From Clostridia bacterium (lineage in GTDB: Bacteria; Bacillota; Clostridia; Monoglobales; Monoglobaceae), in NCBI GenBank assembly GCA_017436245.1, contig JAFSDN010000100.1, forward strand, positions 1-46,678: 46,678 bases of DNA, read 5' to 3'. Below are positions 20,011 to 26,210 of this stretch, one piece after another. A program made the translations under genes and the position numbers. Below the pieces are notes generated by a model. The model ran no database searches, had not been told where the DNA came from, and worked only from the letters and a program-made list of their open reading frames with translations. How positions within the stretch are numbered: position 1 is the first letter of the stretch; each line of letters opens with the position of its first letter.

Positions 20011-21565
20011 CCTTAATATTTCGGAGCATGGGCTTACCCTTAAACTCGTCTTCACCAAATATTTTTTTCACAGCTTCACCAACCGTAAACTCTGTTGGAT
20101 TGCTGTTCATTTCAATAATTGTCGGGTCTTCAGGGAAACATTCAGGTGCATAAAAAGGCGAGCCATAAATCAATATAAGCTTTCTCTGTTTGTCAAACAT
20201 ATGCGAGCCCCATATTGTCATAAAGGTGTTGTTCCAGTCACTCAGATATGTTCCGCGAACATTGAATATAACAAGGTCCTGACCTTCCTGCAGCTTGTCC
20301 ACATCAGCCTGCCAGCATACTTCCGAGCCTTTGTCATCTATACCGCGCACAACTTCAACCTTTTTCCCACGCGACTCAAGTTCTTTCTGAAGAAGGCTGA
20401 TTGAAACATCATTTTCTTCTGTACAAGCATCAACCAAAAGAATTTTTTCATATTTTTCGGAATCAAGTGGAAGAATATTTCTTTCATTTTTAAGACAGCA
20501 AATTGCATTTGAAGCAAGTTTTCTTGCTGTTTTGTTGACAAATTCCGTTGAAGGCTGGTCATATTTTTTATTTTCCAATGCCCTTTTCCGAAAGCTCCGC
20601 ATTTGTTCAATGTGTTCCAGTGCAGAATCAAGACGGCTCATGGGAATTTCTCCCGACAAAATCATTTCTTCAATTCTGTCAGCAGTTTTCATAACAGGCC
20701 ACAATAGAAGGTCTGCGCCGCACTTAAATGCCTGAGCGCACTCATTCACGTCATTTCCCGTTGCATTACCGCCCATAATCATTGCATCTGTAACTATTGC
20801 CCCCTTAAAACCAAGAGTATCACGAAGAAGGTCGTTGTTCAGCTTCTTTGAGAACGTGGCAACAGGAAAGTAACCATCAGTAAACTCATTATCATACGAA
20901 CGAAGTGCCGTATGGGTATTCATAAGACACATCGGGCTTTCCTTAAACAACTCCATATATGTATAGCCGTAGGTTTCCATCCACTTGTCAAAAGGGAGAA
21001 TATTTCTTCCGGGTGCATAATGCATATTCATGCTGTCTGTGCCAAGGCCGGGGAAATGCTTTATTGTTGCACAAACGCCCTGATCCTGAATGCCTCTGAC
21101 CACCTGCCTGTAAATACGTGCCGTCACCTTTGGATCATCGCTGACAGCCATAAGCGGCATTGCATTTGTAAAAAACATATCCATACTTGGTCCCAGAGAC
21201 CAATCCACACCTTGAGAATTGAATCTCATACCTATGCTTTTTCCCCATTCATAGGAAATTTCTTCGTCATCAGCACCGCCAAGAGTCATCTGAGTTGCGC
21301 CAAACAAGTCCTGACCATCTATTTTCACACTGTCAGCACAAATCAGCATATCCTTTGGAGCATACTTTTTGCATAATTCCAATTTTTCACGGGTCATCCC
21401 TGTTCCGGTTTCGTTTCCGTTTTCATCAAAAGGTCCATCTGCAAATTCTCTGTAAAATAAACCTCCCACGGGATACTTCTCAAAAAACTTCTCCGGGCCA
21501 CCGTGAGCATTTATTTCACGGATTGTAACAACAAATGTCTTCAAAATCTTTTCTCGTAATGTCAC
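19991..21565 (-). CDS. Glycoside hydrolase family 3 enzyme, NagZ-like two-domain form
   Basis: Start is GTG at 21565 (524 aa), 7 nt after AAGGAG. No signal peptide, so cytosolic. The N-terminal TIM barrel carries the GH3 signature KHFPG (169-173) and the nucleophile region GFKGAIVTDAM with Asp260. In NagZ enzymes the general acid/base dyad is the Asp and His of D-S-H after KHFPGHG; here the equivalent stretch reads L-G-T-D-S-M-N-M-H, so His182 is kept while the aligned Asp is Asn180 (Asp177 lies three residues away). Residues about 340-524 form the alpha/beta sandwich second domain seen in Bacillus NagZ and beta-glucosidases. It heads the operon and overlaps the GH94 gene, so the pair probably processes the same imported oligosaccharide. 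Specificity (beta-glucoside, beta-xyloside or N-acetylglucosaminide) is unknown. Confidence 0.9.
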   Translation of the reverse strand: MTLREKILKTFVVTIREINAHGGPEKFFEKYPVGGLFYREFADGPFDENGNETGTGMTREKLELCKKYAPKDMLICADSVKIDGQDLFGATQMTLGGADDEEISYEWGKSIGMRFNSQGVDWSLGPSMDMFFTNAMPLMAVSDDPKVTARIYRQVVRGIQDQGVCATIKHFPGLGTDSMNMHYAPGRNILPFDKWMETYGYTYMELFKESPMCLMNTHTALRSYDNEFTDGYFPVATFSKKLNNDLLRDTLGFKGAIVTDAMIMGGNATGNDVNECAQAFKCGADLLLWPVMKTADRIEEMILSGEIPMSRLDSALEHIEQMRSFRKRALENKKYDQPSTEFVNKTARKLASNAICCLKNERNILPLDSEKYEKILLVDACTEENDVSISLLQKELESRGKKVEVVRGIDDKGSEVCWQADVDKLQEGQDLVIFNVRGTYLSDWNNTFMTIWGSHMFDKQRKLILIYGSPFYAPECFPEDPTIIEMNSNPTEFTVGEAVKKIFGEDEFKGKPMLRNIKDGVLCV

Positions 21566-21624
21566 AGCAATTCTCCTTATACAAATGATTTAAATCTATC
21601 ACAGTTTTACGTTCTTCTGTTTTA

Positions 21625-21688
21625 ACTATAACACAAGAAAAAACAGATTTCCTATCTTTTTTGCCAAATTATCTTGCACAAAAGATAG
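21625..21688 (-). promoter_or_regulatory. Operator copy A and -10 box for the GH3 operon
   Basis: Inverted arms CTATCTTTT (21652-21660) and AAAAGATAG (21680-21688) match 9 of 9 with a 19-nt spacer. On the minus strand TATAGT (21630-21625) is a good -10 box, while the expected -35 position has AGGAAA, a poor match. An operator overlapping a missing -35 is the layout of AraC-type activated promoters. Binding by the adjacent regulator is inferred. Confidence 0.55.
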
Positions 21689-21752
21689 TTTGTCTATTCA
21701 CTTTGCTTAAAATCAAGGCAAAAAAAACAAAACCATTATATTTCTCCTATTA

Positions 21753-21817
21753 AATATAACACAACAAAGAAAATGAATTTCTTATATTTTTTTCTAAATT
21801 GTATTACAAAAAAGATA
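21753..21817 (-). promoter_or_regulatory. Operator copy B, diverged direct duplicate of copy A
   Basis: Aligns with copy A at an offset of 128-130 nt: TATAACACAA is identical, and a 31-nt core ending AAAAGATA has six mismatches. The inverted arms are TATATTTTTT (21783-21792) and AAAAAAGATA (21808-21817), one mismatch. It ends 20 nt before the -35 box of the regulator gene, so it may serve autoregulation or looping with copy A. Confidence 0.5.
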
Positions 21818-21836
21818 CATCGTTATTATAAACTTC

Positions 21837-21865
21837 TTGCCAAAAGCACATACTTTTGTTATACT
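21837..21865 (+). promoter_or_regulatory. Sigma-A promoter of the araC-type gene
   Basis: TTGCCA (21837-21842), 17-nt spacer, TATACT (21860-21865), about 35 nt before the ribosome site of the regulator gene. Confidence 0.7.
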
Positions 21866-21908
21866 ACTCGTATATAGAACAAATACTCTCAAAAGGAGGT
21901 CTTGAAAA

Positions 21909-22763
21909 TTGGAATGTGCGTCATTACAAACTCTCATAGACATAATAGAGCAAGGAACTCTGCTTCACATATGTATTTTATTTGTAAAAGATTATCACAA
22001 CGAAAAATTAGTACCTGCATATAAAAACATCATCCATTCCAGCGCTTTTTGTTTTGCGTCAAAAGAGATTCCAAACGGTTATGACCGCTGTCTGGAATGC
22101 AAGAAAAAAGCCATTCAAAAGCTCTTTGACACAAAAGCGCCTTATTTTGGCTATTGTGTCAACGGTGCTTATGAATACTGTTATCCCGTTCTTGACGATA
22201 ACGAAGTTTCGGCTGTTATTTTTATTGGTAATATTTTAGAAGATGAGAAAGTTCTTTGTGAAAGAAGTCTTTTGCAATCACCATTGGAATATGCTTCAAC
22301 TATGGAAAAAAACATAAGCCATAAAACTTGTTTTAACATAGCCAGTGTTTTGGAAAGCTATATAAAACTCATCGTTATGACCCATCCGCCTCAGTCAATA
22401 AAATCAGCTGATTGGGGAATTGCCACACTTATGAAAGAATACGCTGATTCCAATTTTATGTGCGCATTTTCTCTTTCTCAACTTGCGGAAATTTATCACT
22501 ATAACGAGAAATATCTCGGCAGAATTTTTAAAATGACTTACAATATATCGTTCAAAGAGTATGTAAATCTCAAAAGACTTCAATACTCTAAAAATCTTCT
22601 GAAGTTTTCAAAGTCAAGTATCATAGACATAAGCCTTAAATCGGGCTTTAACAACGTAACTTATTTTAACCGGCTTTTCAAATCACACTATGGCATGACC
22701 CCATCCGAATACAGAGCACAAATGTTAAAATTTGACCAAGAACACACACTTTTTGAACCATAG
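21909..22763 (+). CDS. PocR-domain AraC-family transcriptional regulator
   Basis: Start is probably TTG at 21909 (284 aa), 10 nt after the strong AAAGGAGG site at about 21,893; no in-frame ATG is near. Residues about 5-155 fit the PocR sensory domain, including the conserved cysteine pair R-C-L-E-C (Cys61, Cys64) and the A-P-Y-F-G-Y-C-V-N-G-A-Y-E strand. Residues about 170-280 form the double helix-turn-helix of AraC/XylS proteins (FSLSQLAEIYHYNEKYLGRI and IIDISLKSGFNNVTYFNRLF). PocR domains bind small ligands and fold like PAS/GAF modules. Placement divergent from the glycan operon, with duplicated inverted-repeat sites between, points to control of that operon, most likely activation by an oligosaccharide or related metabolite. 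The ligand is unknown. Confidence 0.92.
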   Translation: MECASLQTLIDIIEQGTLLHICILFVKDYHNEKLVPAYKNIIHSSAFCFASKEIPNGYDRCLECKKKAIQKLFDTKAPYFGYCVNGAYEYCYPVLDDNEVSAVIFIGNILEDEKVLCERSLLQSPLEYASTMEKNISHKTCFNIASVLESYIKLIVMTHPPQSIKSADWGIATLMKEYADSNFMCAFSLSQLAEIYHYNEKYLGRIFKMTYNISFKEYVNLKRLQYSKNLLKFSKSSIIDISLKSGFNNVTYFNRLFKSHYGMTPSEYRAQMLKFDQEHTLFEP

Positions 22764-22774
22764 CCTGAACAAAA

Positions 22775-22822
22775 AGCTGTCTGCAATCGAACACCATACG
22801 CTCGATTACAGACAGCTTTTTT
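22775..22822. terminator. Bidirectional terminator between araC gene and AhpF homologue
   Basis: A 16-bp stem with one mismatch (AGCTGTCTG arm at 22775, CAGACAGCT arm ending 22817) and an 11-nt loop, flanked by AAAAA on the left and TTTTTT on the right, so it can stop transcription from both convergent genes. The 120 nt from 22823 to 22942 hold nothing else I can identify. Confidence 0.88.
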
Positions 22823-22942
22823 CGGCTCTGAAATTAAATATCATCAAAATAAAAATATAAGCAAAATAATCGGAGGCAAAATTCCTTCCAATTTCTCGAT
22901 TCCGCTTTTCTTTTTTAATAATACATAAATAAAACCTAATTA

Positions 22943-24598
22943 TTATTGTTTTGCAATATCAATTATTTGATTTATATTCTTCTTTCCAAAATATACATCT
23001 TCATCATTTATAACCAAACATGGAACACTCATAACATTATATTTTTTCTTTAAATCTTCAAAATACTGAAGGTCATATACCTCAGCTTTAATATTGTTAT
23101 TCCGGGTTGCAATGCGCTGACAGGCAATTACCAAATCCGGGCACATTGTACAAGACAAAGATACCAGTATCTTCATATCTATTTTTCTTTGAATATTTTC
23201 AATTTCCTTTAAAGCATCTTCATCTATTTTCTGACCAGGACCCGCTGCATTATAAAGCCCAAGCACAAATGAGGTAAACTCATGTCCTCCCGGCACACCG
23301 TGAAATGCAATTCCTGCATCTGTTCCATCCTCCAAAAAGATGCGAACACAAGGAGCAAGATTCGATTTTGTATTTCTTTCAGCCACCACGACCTCAAGCT
23401 TATCTGTAAGGTCTGAAAGCTTTGTCATAAAGTCTTCCAATTCCAAAGATACAGGGCGATTATCAAGATACAGCTTCAGTACAAGATTCTGTTCCATTTT
23501 TGAAAAGACGCCATCTAACTGTCCTTTCATTTCTGCTGTAAATAGCTCATTGGAATCAGCCTCCGATTCGGAGGTTTCGGATACGCTTTTTACGTCCGTC
23601 ATTCTTGTAACAGGCGGTTTTGGATGCAGACCTGTTTTTCTCTGCATTTCAGCTACATATTTTTCAAGCTCCGTAGCCGCCAATGCACCGTCACCGGTGG
23701 CAGTAACCACTTGACGGAGAGGTTTAATACACACATCTCCTGCCGCAAATAAACCATTTACATTTGTCTTCTGACTTGAATCTGTTATAACATAGCCATA
23801 TTCATCCAGTTCTGCAATACCTTTAACCAACTTCGTGTCGGGTGAGTATCCGGCAAATACAAATACCCCGAAGGTATCTCCCGTTTCTGCACGGTACTCG
23901 GTAACATCTTCGTTTTTTATACTTTTATATCTGATATAGTTTAAACCGTTTTCACCGCTTACTTCTTCCACAACTGTGTTATAGATAACAGTTATTTTTT
24001 CATGTTGTTTTGCCGGTTCCGCAACTGCAGCAGCACAGGTAAAATCATCTTCACGAACAAGAATCGTCACGTGTCGGGCAAATTTTGTTAAGAACACACT
24101 TTCTTCCGCTGCTGCAAATCCACCACCTATTACAAATACTTCTTTATCTGTGAAGAATTCTCCGTCACAAGTGGCACAATACGCAACACCCCGACCTTTG
24201 TGTTCTTCTTCTCCTTTAAAACCTATGGTTCTGGGGTGTGCACCGGTAGCAAGCAAAACTCCCAAACACTGAAAATCACCACGGCTTGTGTGAACAGTTT
24301 TAACATCGTCATCAATTTTCAAGTCTTCTGCTTCTGCCATTAAAAACTCTGCTCCAAAGTTTTCTGCCTGACGGCGCATAGTTTCTGTAAGCTCTTTTCC
24401 GCTTATTTTTCCCAAACCCGGATAATTTACTACCTCATGTGTAATGGTAATCTGACCGCCAAACTGTTCCTTTTCAAGAACTAACACACGGTATCTTGCC
24501 CGAGCAAGATAAATGGCGGCGGTAAGTCCTGCCGGGCCGCCGCCTATCACCACAACATCGTATAAATTATCTTGGCTTATATTTTGTGTATTACTCAT
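22943..24598 (-). CDS. AhpF-like thioredoxin-reductase homologue with C-terminal AhpF-N (thioredoxin-fold) domain
   Basis: 551 aa flavoprotein expected to pass electrons from NAD(P)H to peroxiredoxin. Residues about 12-310 are a TrxB-like core: FAD motif GGGPAG, redox pair CATCD (Cys141, Cys144), second dinucleotide motif GGGFAAAEE and closing GLFAAGDV. A charged linker (about 320-350) leads to two thioredoxin-like folds; the second holds CTMC (about 483-486) in SLSCTMCPD, the same site AhpF carries at its N-terminus. The domain order is therefore reversed relative to E. coli AhpF. This matches the family of AhpF homologues described next to ahpC in genomes lacking standard ahpF. Its ATG overlaps the ahpC stop by one base (TAATG), implying coupled translation. 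Confidence 0.9.
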   Translation of the reverse strand: MSNTQNISQDNLYDVVVIGGGPAGLTAAIYLARARYRVLVLEKEQFGGQITITHEVVNYPGLGKISGKELTETMRRQAENFGAEFLMAEAEDLKIDDDVKTVHTSRGDFQCLGVLLATGAHPRTIGFKGEEEHKGRGVAYCATCDGEFFTDKEVFVIGGGFAAAEESVFLTKFARHVTILVREDDFTCAAAVAEPAKQHEKITVIYNTVVEEVSGENGLNYIRYKSIKNEDVTEYRAETGDTFGVFVFAGYSPDTKLVKGIAELDEYGYVITDSSQKTNVNGLFAAGDVCIKPLRQVVTATGDGALAATELEKYVAEMQRKTGLHPKPPVTRMTDVKSVSETSESEADSNELFTAEMKGQLDGVFSKMEQNLVLKLYLDNRPVSLELEDFMTKLSDLTDKLEVVVAERNTKSNLAPCVRIFLEDGTDAGIAFHGVPGGHEFTSFVLGLYNAAGPGQKIDEDALKEIENIQRKIDMKILVSLSCTMCPDLVIACQRIATRNNNIKAEVYDLQYFEDLKKKYNVMSVPCLVINDEDVYFGKKNINQIIDIAKQ

Positions 24599-25161
24599 TA
24601 TAATTGTCCCACAAGGTCAAGACTTGGTTTCAGTGTTTCAGCACCCGGCTGCCAGTTGGCAGGACAAACCTGATCGCCGTGAGCGTGAACAAACTGGCAT
24701 GCCTGAACCCTGCGAAAAAGCTCTTCAGCATTTCTGCCCACATTTCCTGCTGTTACCTCGTAGCTTACAATCTTACCTTCGGGGTTTATGATAAAGGTAC
24801 CACGTTCTGCAAGTCCGTCAGATTCGATTAAAACCTCAAAATCTCTCGAAATTTCATGGGTAGGGTCAGCAAGCATGGGATAGTTGATTTTTTTGATTCT
24901 TTCGGATGCATCATGCCATGCTTTGTGAACAAAATGCGTGTCACAAGATACAGAGTATATCTCACATCCGACATTTTTAAAATCCTCATACTTATTTGCC
25001 AAATCCTCTAACTCCGTTGGACACACAAAGGTAAAATCCGCAGGATAGAAAAAGAACACACTCCATTTTCCTAAAATATCTTCTTTGGAAACCATCTTGA
25101 AATCATTTCCATGGAATGCGTATGCTTTAAAATCTGAAATTTCTTTATTGATCAATGACAT
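24598..25161 (-). CDS. ahpC: Alkyl hydroperoxide reductase subunit C (2-Cys peroxiredoxin)
   Basis: Start at 25161 (MSLINKEI, 187 aa, the usual AhpC length), 9 nt after AAGGAG; the longer in-frame extension adds hydrophobic non-family residues. Peroxidatic Cys47 lies in FTFVCPTE and resolving Cys166 in DQVCPANW. It reduces hydrogen peroxide, organic peroxides and possibly peroxynitrite in the cytosol and is recycled by the overlapping AhpF-like reductase. The leader contains an 11-bp inverted repeat (25186-25229). Confidence 0.97.
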   Translation of the reverse strand: MSLINKEISDFKAYAFHGNDFKMVSKEDILGKWSVFFFYPADFTFVCPTELEDLANKYEDFKNVGCEIYSVSCDTHFVHKAWHDASERIKKINYPMLADPTHEISRDFEVLIESDGLAERGTFIINPEGKIVSYEVTAGNVGRNAEELFRRVQACQFVHAHGDQVCPANWQPGAETLKPSLDLVGQL

Positions 25162-25185
25162 TATTTTATTCTCCTTACCTTTTAA

Positions 25186-25229
25186 TATTATGCTTTCCAA
25201 AAACCATACCGGTTGCAAAAAGCATAATA
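25186..25229 (-). repeat. 11-bp inverted repeat in the ahpC leader
   Basis: TATTATGCTTT (25186-25196) and AAAGCATAATA (25219-25229) are perfect inverted arms with a 22-nt spacer, lying between the likely -10 box and the ribosome site of ahpC. It may be an operator or an RNA hairpin. It does not fit the PerR box. Confidence 0.6.
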
Positions 25230-25231
25230 AA

Positions 25232-25291
25232 AGTATAACCAAATATGCTAAATAAATACATATATCACGGTTATACTATCTATGATAGATA
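25232..25291. promoter_or_regulatory. Symmetric divergent promoter/operator region between ahpC and the SDR gene
   Basis: AGTATAACC (25232-25240) and GGTTATACT (25269-25277) are perfect 9-bp inverted arms; each carries a TATACT -10 box, one for each direction, with no consensus -35. A second palindrome, TATCTA-TGA-TAGATA (25277-25291), overlaps the plus-strand start region. A common regulator of both genes is inferred. Confidence 0.5.
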
Positions 25292-25312
25292 AAGTAAAAA
25301 AGGAGAACAATT

Positions 25313-26122
25313 ATGAAATTAAAAGGTAAAGTAGCTTTAATTACTGCCTCAACCCGAGGAATAGGTCTTGCCATTACCAAAGCCTTCGCCAAAGAAGGAG
25401 CAATAGTTTACATGGCGGCAAGAAATTTAGAACAGGCTAAACATGAAGCCGACAAACTAAACTCTGAGGGCTGTACAGTAAAATATGTTTTTTACGACGC
25501 AAATAAACCTGATTCTTATATTACTATGACTGACGAAGCGATAAAAAATGCAGGTCATATAGATGTACTGGTTAACAATTTCGGCACTTCAAATCCCGAA
25601 AAAGACCTTGATTTTTCAAATACCGATGCAGATGTTTTCTTTGACATTATAAATATTAATTTAAGAAGTGTTTTTATGGCAAGCAAAGAAGCAGCCAAAC
25701 ACATGGCAACAAACGGTGGCGGAAGTATTATAAACATATCATCAGTAGCAGGTCTTGTTCCTGACATATCTCAGATTGCATACGGAACAAGCAAAGCCGC
25801 AATCAACTACCTGACAAAGCTGATAGCGGCACACGAAGCAAAAAACAATATTCGCTGCAACGCAATCTTGCCGGGAATGACTGCAACCGAAGCAGTAGAA
25901 AAGAACCTCACAGAAGGTTTCAGAGAACTGTTCATGCGTCATATTCCCTTTAAAAGAATGGGAACTCCCGAAGAAATCGCTAATGCCTCCGTATATTTTG
26001 CATCAGACGATTCCGCTTATACTACCGGTCAAATACTGACAATTTCAGGCGGTTTTGGATTGACAACACCCTTATATGGAGATTTAAACGATAATTCAAA
26101 CCGTTTTGACCCCAACTATTGA
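25313..26122 (+). CDS. SDR-family NAD(P)-dependent oxidoreductase, 7-alpha-hydroxysteroid dehydrogenase-like
   Basis: 269 aa, ATG 8 nt after AAAGGAG. Classical short-chain dehydrogenase: cofactor loop TASTRGIG (11-18), NNFG (88-91), catalytic Ser144, Tyr157 and Lys161 (YGTSK), and the closing SGGF. From memory, the stretches NNFGT-PEKDLD, GGSIINISSV, PDISQIAYG, IRCNAILPG and S-A-Y-T-T-G-Q-I-L resemble clostridial 7-alpha-hydroxysteroid dehydrogenases more than FabG. Those enzymes oxidise the 7-alpha-hydroxyl of bile acids. The gene stands alone and is divergent from ahpC, with a shared symmetric promoter region. Without an alignment the steroid assignment is a hypothesis; SDR membership is firm. 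Confidence 0.85.
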   Translation: MKLKGKVALITASTRGIGLAITKAFAKEGAIVYMAARNLEQAKHEADKLNSEGCTVKYVFYDANKPDSYITMTDEAIKNAGHIDVLVNNFGTSNPEKDLDFSNTDADVFFDIININLRSVFMASKEAAKHMATNGGGSIINISSVAGLVPDISQIAYGTSKAAINYLTKLIAAHEAKNNIRCNAILPGMTATEAVEKNLTEGFRELFMRHIPFKRMGTPEEIANASVYFASDDSAYTTGQILTISGGFGLTTPLYGDLNDNSNRFDPNY

Positions 26123-26133
26123 CAAAGAGCCTT

Positions 26134-26168
26134 AAAAAGGCTTGAAATCCCTGATTTCAAGCCTTTTT
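26134..26168. terminator. Bidirectional terminator between SDR and antiporter genes
   Basis: A perfect 16-bp stem (AAAAAGGCTTGAAATC pairing with GATTTCAAGCCTTTTT) with a 3-nt loop; A-run and T-run ends serve both convergent genes. Confidence 0.92.
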
Positions 26169-26210
26169 AATTTTCATAAGAGTCTGATTTTAATTAAATT
26201 CAGATTATAA

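Larger units (their letters stand above)
21566..21908. promoter_or_regulatory. Divergent GH3-operon / araC intergenic region (343 nt)
   Basis: AT-rich spacer between two divergent genes. It contains a duplicated operator-like element (about 21,626-21,688 and 21,754-21,817), a -10 candidate for the GH3 operon, a good promoter for the regulator gene and a micro-ORF-like stretch (about 21,718-21,748, minus). No RNA gene or other coding region is seen. Confidence 0.7.

Noticed and set aside
20011..20058. Longer N-terminus for the GH94 enzyme
   Set aside because: The 16 extra residues do not fit the family start and would deepen the overlap with the GH3 gene.
22823..22942. Small gene or RNA between the terminator and the AhpF homologue
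   Set aside because: AT-rich, no ribosome site with an open frame and no stable fold beyond the shared terminator.
25162..25312. PerR box in the ahpC promoter
   Set aside because: No sequence close to TTATAAT-N-ATTATAA; the palindromes present are different.
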